A stretch of 64,000 nt of DNA from Leptospira paudalimensis (GCF_026151345.1 NZ_JAMQPR010000001.1:1594231-1658230); one strand, 5' to 3'; positions 55,009-64,000 are shown, counted from the stretch's first letter. Notes: generated by a model from the letters alone, not told the origin. Numbers and translations: made by a program.

Positions 55009-56922
55009 TTAGATGATATCAATTCCAATCCAAGTGATATCATCTAATAATTCTTTTCCTTCCGAGTAAGATCTAATTTTAAAATCTAATTCTTGTTTGA
55101 CGAATGACATGTGGTTTGTTGTCATTTGTCCAAAGAATTTGAGTAATTCCGCTTCCCACAATTTTTCTTGATTTTTATTCTCCACATCTTTTAAACCATC
55201 AGTGAATAAATAAAATCGATCCCCTGTCAGGATGGGAAATTCCAATATTTTGGGATCGAGTTTAGGTATCATCCCGAACATGGGGTTTAATTTTTCATAA
55301 CAATGGAATTGACCATCACAATAGTGGAGCATACCTGGATGGCCTGCGTTTCCATAATATACTTTATTTAGATTCAAATCAAAAAGTAAGAACAAAAATG
55401 GAACAAATGCGTATGGGTCAGGGAAATGAGTGCTTACACCTTCATTCATTTTTAATAAAATATTTTTGGGATCTGTTTCTGTTTTTGCAATTTGATGGAA
55501 CAATACTTTGAGTACTGTCATCATCATGGCTGCCTTTACTCCATGTCCAATTACATCTCCTAAAGCAAAAATATATCGATTGTCCCCTAAATTTATATAA
55601 TCATAATAATCACCACCAACTTGGATAAGAGGTCTATAAAGAATCTCATAATCTAATTTGGGGAAAATATGAATCCGAGATGGCAGGTATTTTTTTTGCA
55701 AATCCTTTGCATATTCCATCTCTCTTTCAAATTCTAATCTTTTTTTTGTAATATTTTGTATTAGTATCAATGCACCACTTGCGAATTGATTGTTTTGTTC
55801 TAAGAACCAAATTTGGTAGGTGATTTCCAGAAGTAAGGTGGTACCATCACTGATAAATACCTCTAATTCCTCTTTTCGTAATTCTTGTGTACGATCATTT
55901 TGTTCTTTGATTTCTCTTATAAATTCTGATACTTCTGTTTTTAACCAAATTACTAGAGGTTCTTGGTAAATATACACATCAGATACTTTTAGTTTATCCT
56001 CAATGAATGGGTTTTCGAGGATTACATTTCCTAAGGAGTCGTAAAGAATTGCCGCATGTGGGTATTCGTTTAGGATCAACTTTAGTTTTTGTTTGGATTC
56101 AATTTCTCTCAAAGAAATGAAAATGGAAAAAAGAAATGTAAAGAATAATATTCCCACCAAGGTTGAGATATTGGTCTTTAAAGAGGAGATAATTGGTTGT
56201 AATACTAGATTAATGGGGCTGACAACGAATAGGTGGATGGGAAGTCCATAAAGAGGAACACCAACCAGAAAAAAACCTAAATCATCTTTTTCGACTTCTT
56301 TTAACGTTGGTAAATTGGAATTTGATTGTAATGAAGATTTTGCTTTTTCTTTCCACTCTTCAGACACTAAAAAATTATCTTCAATAAATCCTGAAATTCC
56401 AAAATTTCCATTTTGATTTAATAAAAATAATCCTTCATTCGGATCACTAAAAGGTGAATCGAGTAATGCTTCTTCAATGAATACAGTAGGATATAGATAT
56501 TTTCCCTTTTCATCTGTGATTAAAAAATAAGAATTAAATGTATCTGAATGAGAACAAGAAATCAACTGGAAGGTAGTATGGTTTTGGATGGAGGATAAAT
56601 GATTTGAACAAAGCAGTTTTAAATCCGAAGATCCTTTGATTGGGATTAAATCTCCTGTCGGGTTTGAAAATTCATTTTGAATTTGATTCCGAATTTGATT
56701 TTCTATGTCGATCGCCAAGAGTTGAATGCGAATTAATTGGAACCTTTGGTTCCAATCCAATGCTTCTTTGTATTCCACATAAATCATCCTACCAATGAGT
56801 AGAGCATAAGGAAGTAAGATGAACAAAACTAAGGATAAAAAGAGTTTAAAAAAGGATAATGAACGGATGACATAAATAAAATTCGAAACGAAACTCTGTA
56901 CCCGATTGAGGAGAGTCTCCAT
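55009..56922 (-). CDS. Membrane SpoIIE-type PP2C phosphatase
   Basis: A 637-residue protein with two membrane segments (about 24-47 and 245-268) enclosing an extracytoplasmic sensor domain, then a PAS-like segment (about 285-385, NEYPHAAILYDSLGNVI), and a PP2C domain (about 420-637). Metal-binding motifs are canonical: QVGGDYYDYINLGDNRY, FALGDVIGHGVKAAMMMTV, GNAGHPGMLHYC and YLFTDGLKDVEN. It probably dephosphorylates an STAS-type anti-anti-sigma factor. It is the last gene of an operon with an Ig-like and a LysM-FecR protein; its ATG follows the Ig gene stop directly (TAAATG). Signal and partner are not known. Confidence 0.88.
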   Translation of the reverse strand: METLLNRVQSFVSNFIYVIRSLSFFKLFLSLVLFILLPYALLIGRMIYVEYKEALDWNQRFQLIRIQLLAIDIENQIRNQIQNEFSNPTGDLIPIKGSSDLKLLCSNHLSSIQNHTTFQLISCSHSDTFNSYFLITDEKGKYLYPTVFIEEALLDSPFSDPNEGLFLLNQNGNFGISGFIEDNFLVSEEWKEKAKSSLQSNSNLPTLKEVEKDDLGFFLVGVPLYGLPIHLFVVSPINLVLQPIISSLKTNISTLVGILFFTFLFSIFISLREIESKQKLKLILNEYPHAAILYDSLGNVILENPFIEDKLKVSDVYIYQEPLVIWLKTEVSEFIREIKEQNDRTQELRKEELEVFISDGTTLLLEITYQIWFLEQNNQFASGALILIQNITKKRLEFEREMEYAKDLQKKYLPSRIHIFPKLDYEILYRPLIQVGGDYYDYINLGDNRYIFALGDVIGHGVKAAMMMTVLKVLFHQIAKTETDPKNILLKMNEGVSTHFPDPYAFVPFLFLLFDLNLNKVYYGNAGHPGMLHYCDGQFHCYEKLNPMFGMIPKLDPKILEFPILTGDRFYLFTDGLKDVENKNQEKLWEAELLKFFGQMTTNHMSFVKQELDFKIRSYSEGKELLDDITWIGIDII

Positions 56923-57861
56923 TTACTTTGCCTTTTTTTGAGTTTGAATGATAATTTGTTTTGGGACTTCTTCATTCCCTAATCGGTCGACAGCACTGAT
57001 TTCTAAGAGGATATTTTTATCACAACCAGAAAGGATTTCCATCCAAGAGGACTCTAACCATACATTGTAATCGGAAACTTGGTCATCACCACAAGAGGTT
57101 CTGTAACGAATGTTAGAAAGACCAGATCCTTCATCAGAAGAATGGAGTAATAATCCATTTTTCGAAGACATAAAGGTGGTTCCCTTTTTTTGGAATGGTG
57201 GATCTAAAAAAGAAATCGTTGTGAAAGGTGGTTTTGTATCAACTTTAAATTCCCAAACTTGCATTCCATCGGAAATTCCAAGTTCATTTGTCACTTTGTA
57301 TTCCAATCGGTAATTGCCATCTTTTGAGAAATTTAAGAGGGGAGATGTTGTCGTTTGCCAAGGGCCACCATTGATTCTGTATTGGATGCGAATCTTTTTC
57401 TCTACAGAAGTAGGAACAATTGTAATTTGATTGGTTGTGAGAAATAATTCAGGTTTTCCGTCCTTTGTAGGGATGGGAACAAGGACATCCGTTTTCACTG
57501 GAATTTTTGCAATCGGTTTGGTAATAGGTTTTGGTTTTTTCCCAAACAATGCCACCTTGTACATCTCGGTCCAAAACCCTCTTACTTTTCGTTTGGCGAT
57601 TGCTCTGATGCGGAAAAATTCATATCCATCTGGAATGAATAAACTTATGGGTCCTGGATTTGCCAATACTCGAAAAGGAATTTCTTCACCCAGTTCCTCG
57701 GTTTTCCAAAGTTCTATTTCATATTGAATGATGTCTTCGCGATCTGGAACCAGTGAGAATTGGACCTGTTTTGCCTGTAATTGAAAGTGGCATGTGAAAC
57801 ATAAAAAGAATAGTAGGATACGGATGCGAGTGGATTTGATCCATAAAAAACCGAAATTCAT
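56923..57861 (-). CDS. Ig/OmpL47-like envelope protein
   Basis: A 312-residue secreted protein with a signal peptide (about 12-30, RIRILLFFLCFTCHFQLQA). It has an N-terminal beta-rich module (to about 105), a Pro/Lys-rich linker, and two Ig-like modules with conserved Trp and Asp features: IQYRINGGPWQTTTSP, NGNYRLEYKVTNELG-like, and VDTKPPFTTISF followed by LEISAVDRLGNEEVP. The VDTKPP...AVDRLGN pattern is typical of OmpL47/HYR-type repeats in Leptospira surface proteins. ATG 57861 overlaps the FecR stop (ATGA). It may display or bind extracellular ligands; none can be named. Confidence 0.78.
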   Translation of the reverse strand: MNFGFLWIKSTRIRILLFFLCFTCHFQLQAKQVQFSLVPDREDIIQYEIELWKTEELGEEIPFRVLANPGPISLFIPDGYEFFRIRAIAKRKVRGFWTEMYKVALFGKKPKPITKPIAKIPVKTDVLVPIPTKDGKPELFLTTNQITIVPTSVEKKIRIQYRINGGPWQTTTSPLLNFSKDGNYRLEYKVTNELGISDGMQVWEFKVDTKPPFTTISFLDPPFQKKGTTFMSSKNGLLLHSSDEGSGLSNIRYRTSCGDDQVSDYNVWLESSWMEILSGCDKNILLEISAVDRLGNEEVPKQIIIQTQKKAK

Positions 57862-58766
57862 TTGTTTTCTGGAATTGGAGGATCGGGAACTGGGAATGGT
57901 TTTACAGGTGGTTTTCCCTTTTCGACATACGTTGCATACCCTGAGTTAACAAGCACTGTTACTTTTTCTGCGGTGACTGCAACACTTCCTTCGTAACAAC
58001 TGAGAGTGGTATTTCCATTCGGATCCACTTCCGTTAGAAAATCAGTTCCTTTGACAACAGAATCAGCAGATTCAGTTTTGAGTAAAAACATCTTTTGGTT
58101 AGGATTTGAGGTTTTAGGAATCAAAGAACGGATTCGACCTTGTCTTAAAAAAATTTCATCCGGTTCAGTTTCTGACTTCCCACGTTCCATAATGACGTGG
58201 CTGTTTTCAGTGATTTCGAAGCGAGATCCAGATAAAAAAACAAACTGAGCTTCCGATTCTTTGAGTGTTCTCACTTCATCTTTTGCATACAGTCCCTCAC
58301 CATTTTTTGCCTTTGCCCAATCATTTTGTTTTTGTGAGATTTTTAAAACTTCTGTAGTTCCAGTAAACCGTTGTAAGTCGGCAAGTGGTTTTTTCCCTAA
58401 ACTTTTTGGAATCCATAACTTCATTCCTGGAATGATAAGATTTGGGTTATCAATTTGATTGGATTTTAGAAGTTCTTTCCATTTCCTAGGATCATCCAAA
58501 TAAGTTTTGGAAATGATACTTAATGTTTGTCCTTTTTCTACAATGATGGTGATTCCATCATCTGGGTTCGGTTGGATGGTTTGTTTTTTGGAATCAGCAA
58601 AGGTTTGTGAGATGGGAAAAAGAAGACTAAAAATGAAGAGATAATAAATGATAACAGAAAGTTTAGATAAATTGCTGAGAAATAAAAAATCCAAAAAAGA
58701 GTAACTGATGTTACACTTTTTTGGACTTATGAAGAACCGAAAAAAGGGGAAATGGATTCTTTTCAT
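57858..58766 (-). CDS. LysM plus FecR-domain membrane-anchored protein
   Basis: A 302-residue protein. An unusually long positively charged start (37 residues) precedes a membrane segment (VIIYYLFIFSLLFPISQTFA). A LysM domain at about 73-118 (TIIVEKGQTLSIISKTYLDD, GMKLWIPKSL) should bind peptidoglycan. A FecR domain covers about 150-285 (GLYAKDEVRTLKESEAQF, SVVKGTDFLTEVDPNGNTT, CYEGSVAVTAEKV). The tail is proline-rich. ATG 58766 lies in the loop of a strong hairpin whose 5' arm holds the ribosome-binding site AAAAGGGGAA. There is no alternative Met near. The gene overlaps the Ig gene by four bases. Confidence 0.85.
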   Translation of the reverse strand: MKRIHFPFFRFFISPKKCNISYSFLDFLFLSNLSKLSVIIYYLFIFSLLFPISQTFADSKKQTIQPNPDDGITIIVEKGQTLSIISKTYLDDPRKWKELLKSNQIDNPNLIIPGMKLWIPKSLGKKPLADLQRFTGTTEVLKISQKQNDWAKAKNGEGLYAKDEVRTLKESEAQFVFLSGSRFEITENSHVIMERGKSETEPDEIFLRQGRIRSLIPKTSNPNQKMFLLKTESADSVVKGTDFLTEVDPNGNTTLSCYEGSVAVTAEKVTVLVNSGYATYVEKGKPPVKPFPVPDPPIPENK

Positions 58767-58781
58767 CTAATTCCCCTTTTT
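58741..58781 (-). terminator. Hairpin: terminator of the Fe-S gene that encloses the next start codon
   Basis: On the minus strand an 11-base arm AAAAAGGGGAA (58781-58771) pairs with TTCCCCTTTTT (58751-58741), followed by one further T. The loop of 19 bases includes the ATG at 58766-58764 of the LysM-FecR gene, and the 5' arm includes its Shine-Dalgarno. It begins six bases after the stop of the Fe-S oxidoreductase gene. It can act as an intrinsic terminator and as a ribosome-blocking hairpin at once. Confidence 0.65.
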
Positions 58782-58786
58782 AATTG

Positions 58787-60889
58787 TTAGTCGATGTTTT
58801 CTGCGACTAGTTCCGCAATGTCTTTTACTTTTACGGAATCAATTTTTTCCGCAGCTTTGACACCATCTGTAATCATTGTGATACAGAATGGACAAGCAGT
58901 AGCGATGGTAGTAGCACCTGTATCGAGGAGTTGTCCTGTACGTTTGCTATTGACACGCATACTTTCTGGGTTGGATTCATCCACGTGTTCTTCCATCCAG
59001 TACTGTGCACCACCCGCACCACAACATAGCCCCTTGGAGTGATGGTCGACTGCTTCTTCAATTTTTCCACCGGATACTTTTTTCACAACATCACGAGGGT
59101 TATCGTAATTATTGTTATAACGTCCGATGTAACATGAGTCATGGTAAGTATACTTTCCAGTGTTTGCATCATCAGCCACTTTTACATCGATTTTACCTTC
59201 TTTGGAAAGTTGGTTGATGTATTCCGAGTGGTGGATGACTTCGAAGTTTCCACCAAATTGTGGGTATTCGTTTTTGATGGTGTTATAACAATGTGGACAA
59301 GCAGTTACGATTTTTTTGATTCCGTATCCGTTGATCGTGTCCACGTTTGTTTGTGCTAGTGTTTGGTAGAGATATTCGTTACCACCACGGCGAGCAGAGT
59401 CTCCCGAACATCCTTCTTCTGTTCCAAGGATACCAAAGTTAACATCTGCTTTTTGCATGATTTTTACGAAGTCACGAGAGATCTTTTTGTTTCTTTCATC
59501 AAAAGCACCCGCACAACCTACCCAATAGAGTACATCTACGTTTTTGTCTTCTGCTTCCGAAAGAACTTTTACACCAAGCCCCTCAGCCCAGTCAGCTCGA
59601 GTGTGTGCACCAACACCCCATGGATTGGAATTGTTTTCCATGTTAGTGAATGCTTTTTGGAGTTCTGGACTCATTTTGGATTCTGCAAGAACTAAGTGAC
59701 GGCGCATTTCAATGATAGCATTTACTTGGTTGTTTCCAACAGGGCATGCTTCTACGCACGCATAACAAGTTGTACATCCCCAAAGAGCTTCTTCACTGAG
59801 GCCTTCGTGTGAATTGATCACTCCCGTATCAAGCGCTGCAACTGCTTCTGCTGCTTCTTCTGGAGTTTTACCAGCACGTGCAGCTGCCACTTCCGGCATT
59901 TTTTCCAACATCTGGTGTTTGAGTTCCACGATGATGGCTTTTGGATTTAGTACTTTTCCAGTCCTGTTGGCAGGGCATTCCACTTGGCAACGACCACATT
60001 CAATACACGACATACCGTCGAGTAGGTTTGGCCAAGGGAAGTCTTCCACTCGGTTGGATCCCCAAACTGCATTTTCATCATCCAAATGAAGTTTTGATAG
60101 TTGTCCTTTTGGAGTGTCAGTTGCTAGGAAGTAGTTAAATGGAGCAAAAATTAAGTGAGCATGTTTCGAGGTAGGAACATACAACATAAAAGAGAATACA
60201 GTGATGATGTGACCCCACCACATGATTTGGAAAACGATATCTGCAGAAGAGTTTGCCACTCCCACTGATTCCCAAAGTTTTCCAATCGCACCATCAATGA
60301 ATCCAGCATGTGTATAATAAGTTGCTGCAACCGTTTTGGCACCATTTCCTAGTAAGGTGGTGACCATAAGAGTGGCAATCATGCTGATGACGATGGCAGA
60401 AGCAGGTGAGTGAACATCAAGACCTTTGGCTTTTTTGATCCAACGTCTCCAAGCAAAAAACCCAAGACCAGTTAACACTAAAATGGATACGTAGTTGACT
60501 GCTTGTTCGTAAATATGGTTAGCTGCTTCACCAAATAGGAAATTAGGAAGTGCAAATTGGTAAGGATCTTCCATTGCATATCCGAATACTCCTGCGATCA
60601 TTTGGCTTGTTGTATGGATTGTATAAACAATAAATCCATAAAAAACAAACGCGTGCATGATCCCACGTACTGGTTCACGGAAGTTCTTTTTTTGTAAGAT
60701 TACGTTTACGAAAAAACTTTTTAAACGGAATCCGATGTTTAGGTTCTTTTTTGCATCTTCATTAAAAAATGCAGGACGACCGTTGAAGATCAATCCGAGC
60801 CTGTAAAGGATAGCGCGGACAAACACTACGTTTGCCACGACGAAAAAAGCTGTGAATAATAGGTGAAAGAGAATTCTTCCGATATCCAT
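58787..60889 (-). CDS. Membrane-bound Fe-S oxidoreductase (HdrDE/ETF:menaquinone reductase-like)
   Basis: A 700-residue protein with an N-terminal cytochrome-b-like membrane domain (about five spans, with histidines), then two 4Fe-4S sites ([16 protein letters not shown] and [17 protein letters not shown], about residues 300 and 385), and two C-terminal CCG domains ([12 protein letters not shown] and [12 protein letters not shown]). This order matches heterodisulfide-reductase-related electron carriers, including ETF:menaquinone oxidoreductases that pass electrons from acyl-CoA dehydrogenases to the quinone pool. Divergent mqnC (menaquinone synthesis) next door supports a quinone link. Exact donor is inferred. 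Start ATG 60889 is clear in position but lacks a strong ribosome-binding site. Confidence 0.85.
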   Translation of the reverse strand: MDIGRILFHLLFTAFFVVANVVFVRAILYRLGLIFNGRPAFFNEDAKKNLNIGFRLKSFFVNVILQKKNFREPVRGIMHAFVFYGFIVYTIHTTSQMIAGVFGYAMEDPYQFALPNFLFGEAANHIYEQAVNYVSILVLTGLGFFAWRRWIKKAKGLDVHSPASAIVISMIATLMVTTLLGNGAKTVAATYYTHAGFIDGAIGKLWESVGVANSSADIVFQIMWWGHIITVFSFMLYVPTSKHAHLIFAPFNYFLATDTPKGQLSKLHLDDENAVWGSNRVEDFPWPNLLDGMSCIECGRCQVECPANRTGKVLNPKAIIVELKHQMLEKMPEVAAARAGKTPEEAAEAVAALDTGVINSHEGLSEEALWGCTTCYACVEACPVGNNQVNAIIEMRRHLVLAESKMSPELQKAFTNMENNSNPWGVGAHTRADWAEGLGVKVLSEAEDKNVDVLYWVGCAGAFDERNKKISRDFVKIMQKADVNFGILGTEEGCSGDSARRGGNEYLYQTLAQTNVDTINGYGIKKIVTACPHCYNTIKNEYPQFGGNFEVIHHSEYINQLSKEGKIDVKVADDANTGKYTYHDSCYIGRYNNNYDNPRDVVKKVSGGKIEEAVDHHSKGLCCGAGGAQYWMEEHVDESNPESMRVNSKRTGQLLDTGATTIATACPFCITMITDGVKAAEKIDSVKVKDIAELVAENID

Positions 60890-61011
60890 TTATATTTATG
60901 CCCTTAAGGTGTTTGGTATTTCCTAGGATTTCTATAGAAAAATCAATGTCCAGGAAAATTCGGTTTTTACAGGGATATGTCAGAAGATTTCCTGTCCAAG
61001 TAGGTAGAGAT

Positions 61012-62115
61012 ATGAACTTGTCCTCTTTTTCCCTGAACCCAAATGACCCAGCCGATGTTGTCCTACTCAAAGCAGTGGATGGCAAACGAATCTCTCCCAG
61101 TGAGGCTCTCGTATTGTACAAGGAAGGAGACTTTCTAAAAATCCAGATGGTAGCCCGGTACCTTCGGGAGAAGGTTAGGCCCCATATGGAAGCCAGTTAT
61201 ACCATGTTTCGGGTGGTGAATTATACCAATTATTGCAATGTAGAGTGCAGTTTTTGTTCCTTTATGGATGAAATTGGAAATGGAAAAGGTTACGTTCTCT
61301 CCAAAGAGGACATCTTACAAAAGATGGACTACGCGGTAGAAGAAGGTGCTGACCAAATGTTCTTACAAGGAGGGGTTTATCCTGAACTTCCTTTTGATTA
61401 TTATTTGGATGTGATTCGCACTGTGAAGGCAAAGTATCCTAAGATGCACATTCGTGCGTTTTCACCCGTGGAAGTGATCAATTTAGAAACCATTACAGGA
61501 AAACCGTTGCGGGAAGTGTTACAAATCCTAAAGGAAGCTGGTCTTGACTCTGTTCCTGGGGCCGGTGCAGAAATCCTTACGGAAAGGATGCGCCAAATCA
61601 TCTCTCCGAAAAAAGCCTCAGTAGCGGAATGGGTTCGAGCGATGGAAACCTGTCATGAAGTGGGTCTGAGAGGCTCTGCCAATATTGTTTTTGGTTCGGA
61701 AGAAACAGAAGAGGAAGTCATCGAACATTTGCAAGTGGTACGTGATTTACAAGACAGAACTGGTGGATTTTTGTCCTTTATCCCTTGGACCTTCCAACCA
61801 CAGACCAAACGATTTAAGGTAAGACCTGTTCCAACACACGAATACCTAAAAGTTCTCGGAATTTGCAGAATCTTCCTCGATAATATTCCTCATATCGAAA
61901 CATCCGTAATGGTTCTTGGTAAAGGTGTGGGCCAACTTGCTTTGTATTCGGGAGCGGATGATATCTCCTCTGTAGTGATCGAAGAAAATGTCCTCAGGTC
62001 GTATGGATTAAAAACAGAAAAGGAAGCGAGGAAGTTTTTGCAAGAAGGGGGATTTCGTCCTGTCCGCAGAAACCTCGATTATGAAGACGTCAGTTCTCCA
62101 CTAGAACTTGTATGA
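61012..62115 (+). CDS. mqnC: Cyclic dehypoxanthinyl futalosine synthase (MqnC)
   Basis: A radical SAM enzyme of about 367 residues in the futalosine route to menaquinone. It has the radical SAM cluster motif [15 protein letters not shown] (CxxxCxxC), [48 protein letters not shown] and [12 protein letters not shown]. The frame opens at ATG 60898, nearly touching the divergent Fe-S gene; ATG 60946 is also in frame. ATG 61012 is preferred because the family N-terminus begins there (MNLSSFSL), it follows AGGTAGAG, and it leaves about 120 bases for promoters. Confidence 0.85.
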   Translation: MNLSSFSLNPNDPADVVLLKAVDGKRISPSEALVLYKEGDFLKIQMVARYLREKVRPHMEASYTMFRVVNYTNYCNVECSFCSFMDEIGNGKGYVLSKEDILQKMDYAVEEGADQMFLQGGVYPELPFDYYLDVIRTVKAKYPKMHIRAFSPVEVINLETITGKPLREVLQILKEAGLDSVPGAGAEILTERMRQIISPKKASVAEWVRAMETCHEVGLRGSANIVFGSEETEEEVIEHLQVVRDLQDRTGGFLSFIPWTFQPQTKRFKVRPVPTHEYLKVLGICRIFLDNIPHIETSVMVLGKGVGQLALYSGADDISSVVIEENVLRSYGLKTEKEARKFLQEGGFRPVRRNLDYEDVSSPLELV

Positions 62116-62298
62116 ATTCAGTCGGATTTGAAGTTCCAACACCGTAGACGAATGTAAGGATACCAACTTAGTTTAAAAAAAAAGATGGGGATCTTTCCCC
62201 ATCTCCTAAGTTTTACACCTTATCCGTAATGGACATAAACTGAGAATCAGTCTCATTTGTAAAGCTAGAATCGTATCCTAATTCCGTCGATCATTTTT
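62116..62298. other. Intergenic region between convergent mqnC and GGDEF gene
   Basis: At 183 bases this is the longest gene-free stretch. It contains the minus-strand terminator at 62174-62204 and a perfect 5-5-5 palindrome TGAGA-ATCAG-TCTCA at 62241-62255 that resembles a Fur-family box at about 11 of 14 fixed positions, but it is in a 3' region with no gene to control on either side. I see no further convincing feature. Confidence 0.5.
62174..62204 (-). terminator. Rho-independent terminator downstream of the GGDEF gene
   Basis: AGATGGGGA (62183-62191) pairs with TCCCCATCT (62196-62204), four-base loop. On the minus strand this is followed by a run of T (complement of the A run starting at 62175), so it terminates minus-strand transcription. 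It lies about 95 bases beyond the GGDEF stop codon. On the plus strand no T run follows. Confidence 0.8.
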
Positions 62299-63492
62299 TT
62301 ACATTTCTAGGAGTGTGATTCGGTTTCGGCCTTCATTTTTGGAGGTGTAAAGAGCCGTATCAATTTTATGGTAGAGTTCATCAAAACTGGGATCATCTTC
62401 TGGATGGAATAGAGTTCCACCAATGGAAACAGTTAGGGTGAGGGATTCGTTCGGGTCGTTGTAGATGGGAATTTGTAATTCTTCCATTTTTTCCCGAATG
62501 GATTCTGTTAAGGTATGGAGTCCCTCTTTATCGATGGGAGAAACTAACAAACAAAACTCATCTCCCCCAATCCTTGCGGCAATGTCTGTAATACGAGTTC
62601 TGGATTTTAACGTTTTGGCAAAAGCTTGGATAGCAATGTCACCTTGTTTGTGTCCATAACGATCGTTAATGGTTTTAAGTTTGTCCAAATCCAATATCAC
62701 AAGACCAATCACAAATCCTTCACGGTGTGATCTTTTTTTATACAGATCAAATTGTTCTAATAGATGCCTTCTGTTAAAAAGTTCTGTCATCGAATCTACA
62801 CGAGACAAATCTTCAATTTTCTGGTTGATACGAAGGAGTTTACCCACTGTTATGTGGAGTTTTTCTTTGACCCGATACTCTTCAAATCTCCAGTAATTGA
62901 TGAGAAAGTTTGCAACAATCCCGAAGGCTAACAAAAAGGAAACAATGAGAACATCTTGGTAGAAAAAATACCTATCAAATCCTTGGATGCGGGAAAAATT
63001 TAAATGAAGAGGGATAAAAATGGAAATATAAATCAAAGAGAGGATACAGATTCGAATTGGTTCTAACCAGAGTAATATTGAAGCTCCGGCAATCACGATT
63101 GCTGAACCGAATAAATAATAAGCATGGTTAGGATTATCAAAAACCATCATCGGGATATAAAGAGTTACAAGTCCAATGAGAACAAGACTTGTGATTCCTA
63201 GGATTTGTTTTTGGTATCGTTTGATTCCTCTTTTTGCTAAGAGGTAAACGGAAAAACAAATTGCAAGGGATGAAATTCTAAAAAATGCGATCCAAAAACT
63301 AGCTTCCTTTGTTCTCACAAGTGAGTCCACAAAGAGTAATGAGATGATGGATGTGACCGCAGTCATCACACTGAATATTTGTAAGGAAGAAGCAATATCA
63401 TCTAAATTTGTGGAGATAAAGTCTGGGTGGTAGGGGCGTAAAAATAATTTACGCAAAACAAAACCGTATCGTTTGAATGTATACCTACGCAT
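62299..63492 (-). CDS. Membrane diguanylate cyclase (GGDEF)
   Basis: A protein of about 397 residues with six membrane segments in the first ~220 residues, a short coiled segment (LRINQKIEDLSRVDSMTELF), and a GGDEF domain (about 225-397). The active site RIGGDEFCLLV is intact and LDLDKLKTINDRYGHKQGD carries the first metal-binding Asp. It makes c-di-GMP from two GTP. No EAL domain or clear inhibitory RxxD site is seen. The open frame begins at TTG 63504, but ATG 63492 is likelier; neither has a strong ribosome-binding site. Terminator at 62174-62204. Confidence 0.93.
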   Translation of the reverse strand: MRRYTFKRYGFVLRKLFLRPYHPDFISTNLDDIASSLQIFSVMTAVTSIISLLFVDSLVRTKEASFWIAFFRISSLAICFSVYLLAKRGIKRYQKQILGITSLVLIGLVTLYIPMMVFDNPNHAYYLFGSAIVIAGASILLWLEPIRICILSLIYISIFIPLHLNFSRIQGFDRYFFYQDVLIVSFLLAFGIVANFLINYWRFEEYRVKEKLHITVGKLLRINQKIEDLSRVDSMTELFNRRHLLEQFDLYKKRSHREGFVIGLVILDLDKLKTINDRYGHKQGDIAIQAFAKTLKSRTRITDIAARIGGDEFCLLVSPIDKEGLHTLTESIREKMEELQIPIYNDPNESLTLTVSIGGTLFHPEDDPSFDELYHKIDTALYTSKNEGRNRITLLEM

Positions 63493-63549
63493 GGTGGAAA
63501 CCAATCTTGAGAATACAGTTTGTCGTTTCGTTGTAAACCATTTAGTGGG

Positions 63550-64000
63550 TTAGAACAAAATCACTTTTCGTTGTGTTTTTGCTAAAACATCAGGTAAGGA
63601 CATACCATCACTACCCAAACTGCGGATCCTCTCTCCATTTGAATATAGTACAACTCCTTGGATTCCGAAATTCCCTACATAGGTAAAAGTAATTTGGTCC
63701 AATCGGTCTTTTAAGATTTCCATACTGCCACCAGAACTCAATTCTTCCGAAATGGAAATGTGTAAAATCCCATTCTCCAAACGATAGTTTGGTTCCATTC
63801 GGATTTTTTTGGTAAGTGCAGAAAGCACACCTTTCGATTTTTCTGTTGCTGTGGGGCCTTTAGTGAGTTCTTGGAATAAAAATACAATTGGATCCCCGCC
63901 AGGAAATTCGCGGGTGAGTTTTACAAGTTGGGATTGGCTATTTTTACCAGAACCATAAAACTTGAGAAAGTACACAGGAAGGTAACCAGGTTCAGCACTG
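63550..64000 (-). CDS. GerMN-domain protein, 5' end outside window
   Basis: Truncated by the window edge: the frame stays open to 64000 (reading SAEPGYLPVYFLKFYGSG from the edge), so the GTG at 63975 is internal. What is visible (about 150 residues) is a GerMN-type domain: VFLFQELTKGPTATEKSKGV, followed by ISISEELSSGGSMEILKD, FTYVGNFGIQGVVLYSNGER and IRSLGSDGMSLPD. GerMN domains are found in envelope lipoproteins and sporulation/germination proteins. N-terminal signal and partners lie outside the window. It is upstream of, and co-directional with, the GGDEF gene by 57 bases. Confidence 0.75.
   Translation of the reverse strand, partial: SAEPGYLPVYFLKFYGSGKNSQSQLVKLTREFPGGDPIVFLFQELTKGPTATEKSKGVLSALTKKIRMEPNYRLENGILHISISEELSSGGSMEILKDRLDQITFTYVGNFGIQGVVLYSNGERIRSLGSDGMSLPDVLAKTQRKVILF

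Noticed and set aside
63482..63538. 18-codon open frame (MVYNETTNCILKIGFHHA) just upstream of and overlapping the GGDEF start
   Set aside because: No ribosome-binding site and no conservation evidence; length is within chance.
1..64000. Search for tRNA/rRNA genes, insertion sequences, integrases, prophage, CRISPR and toxin-antitoxin pairs
   Set aside because: None seen in the sequence by eye; all longer frames are accounted for by the genes listed.

Overview
The window looks like chromosomal core DNA of a spirochaete of the genus Leptospira, probably the saprophytic L. biflexa-like group. This rests on gene content (a DUF1574 protein beside an MBOAT acyltransferase, several FecR, SpoIIE-type PP2C and adenylate cyclase proteins, spirochaetal lipoboxes, a futalosine-pathway mqnC, hsp20 genes behind CIRCE operators) and on AT-rich composition; I could not run a similarity search. 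I see no mobile element, prophage, CRISPR array, tRNA or rRNA. Coding density is very high: no gene-free stretch exceeds about 185 bases, many neighbours overlap, and several convergent pairs overlap at their 3' ends.

Layout. 1-1612: a RidA-like gene, then a two-gene small heat-shock operon with two tandem CIRCE-like operators and a terminator. 1611-5710 (minus): hisC, leuA and a polytopic membrane protein in one overlapping operon. 5711-7534: VOC protein, GDPD phosphodiesterase, queuosine-precursor transporter. 7680-10254: GH18-like protein and TsaC/Sua5. 10353-15924: sppA, divergent from uvrA, plus an acyl-CoA-dehydrogenase-like protein. 15973-18695 (minus): coiled-coil lipoprotein, OmpA-like protein, CDF metal exporter. 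18761-22679: mgtE, two lipoproteins, exonuclease III. 22730-28854: membrane adenylate cyclase, FecR/FN3-like protein and FN3/DUF5683-like protein. 28898-36094: hisD, panC, mfd, a lipoprotein and uppP. 36069-42416: a 7TM/PP2C/TPR signalling protein, an RlmI-like methyltransferase, MBOAT and DUF1574. 42413-46937: a degenerate J-domain membrane protein, miaB, an LptF/G permease and a coiled-coil protein. 46939-53287: small proteins, mgsA, and a TPR plus NHL/VWA-like secreted pair. 53419-58766: prfC and a LysM-FecR / Ig-like / PP2C operon. 58787-64000: an Fe-S membrane oxidoreductase divergent from mqnC, a GGDEF cyclase, and a GerMN-domain gene cut by the window edge.

The most interesting material is regulatory and architectural. 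Two separate operons (22730-28854 and 55009-58766) each join a FecR-domain envelope protein and an FN3/Ig-like protein to a membrane signalling enzyme, in one case an adenylate cyclase and in the other a PP2C phosphatase. The second operon starts inside a hairpin that sequesters its ribosome-binding site and also looks like the terminator of the gene upstream. The NHL/TPR operon has a near-consensus promoter whose -10 box lies at the centre of a 22-bp inverted repeat, and this moves its start to a TTG. Several other genes also appear to start at TTG behind strong Shine-Dalgarno sequences.
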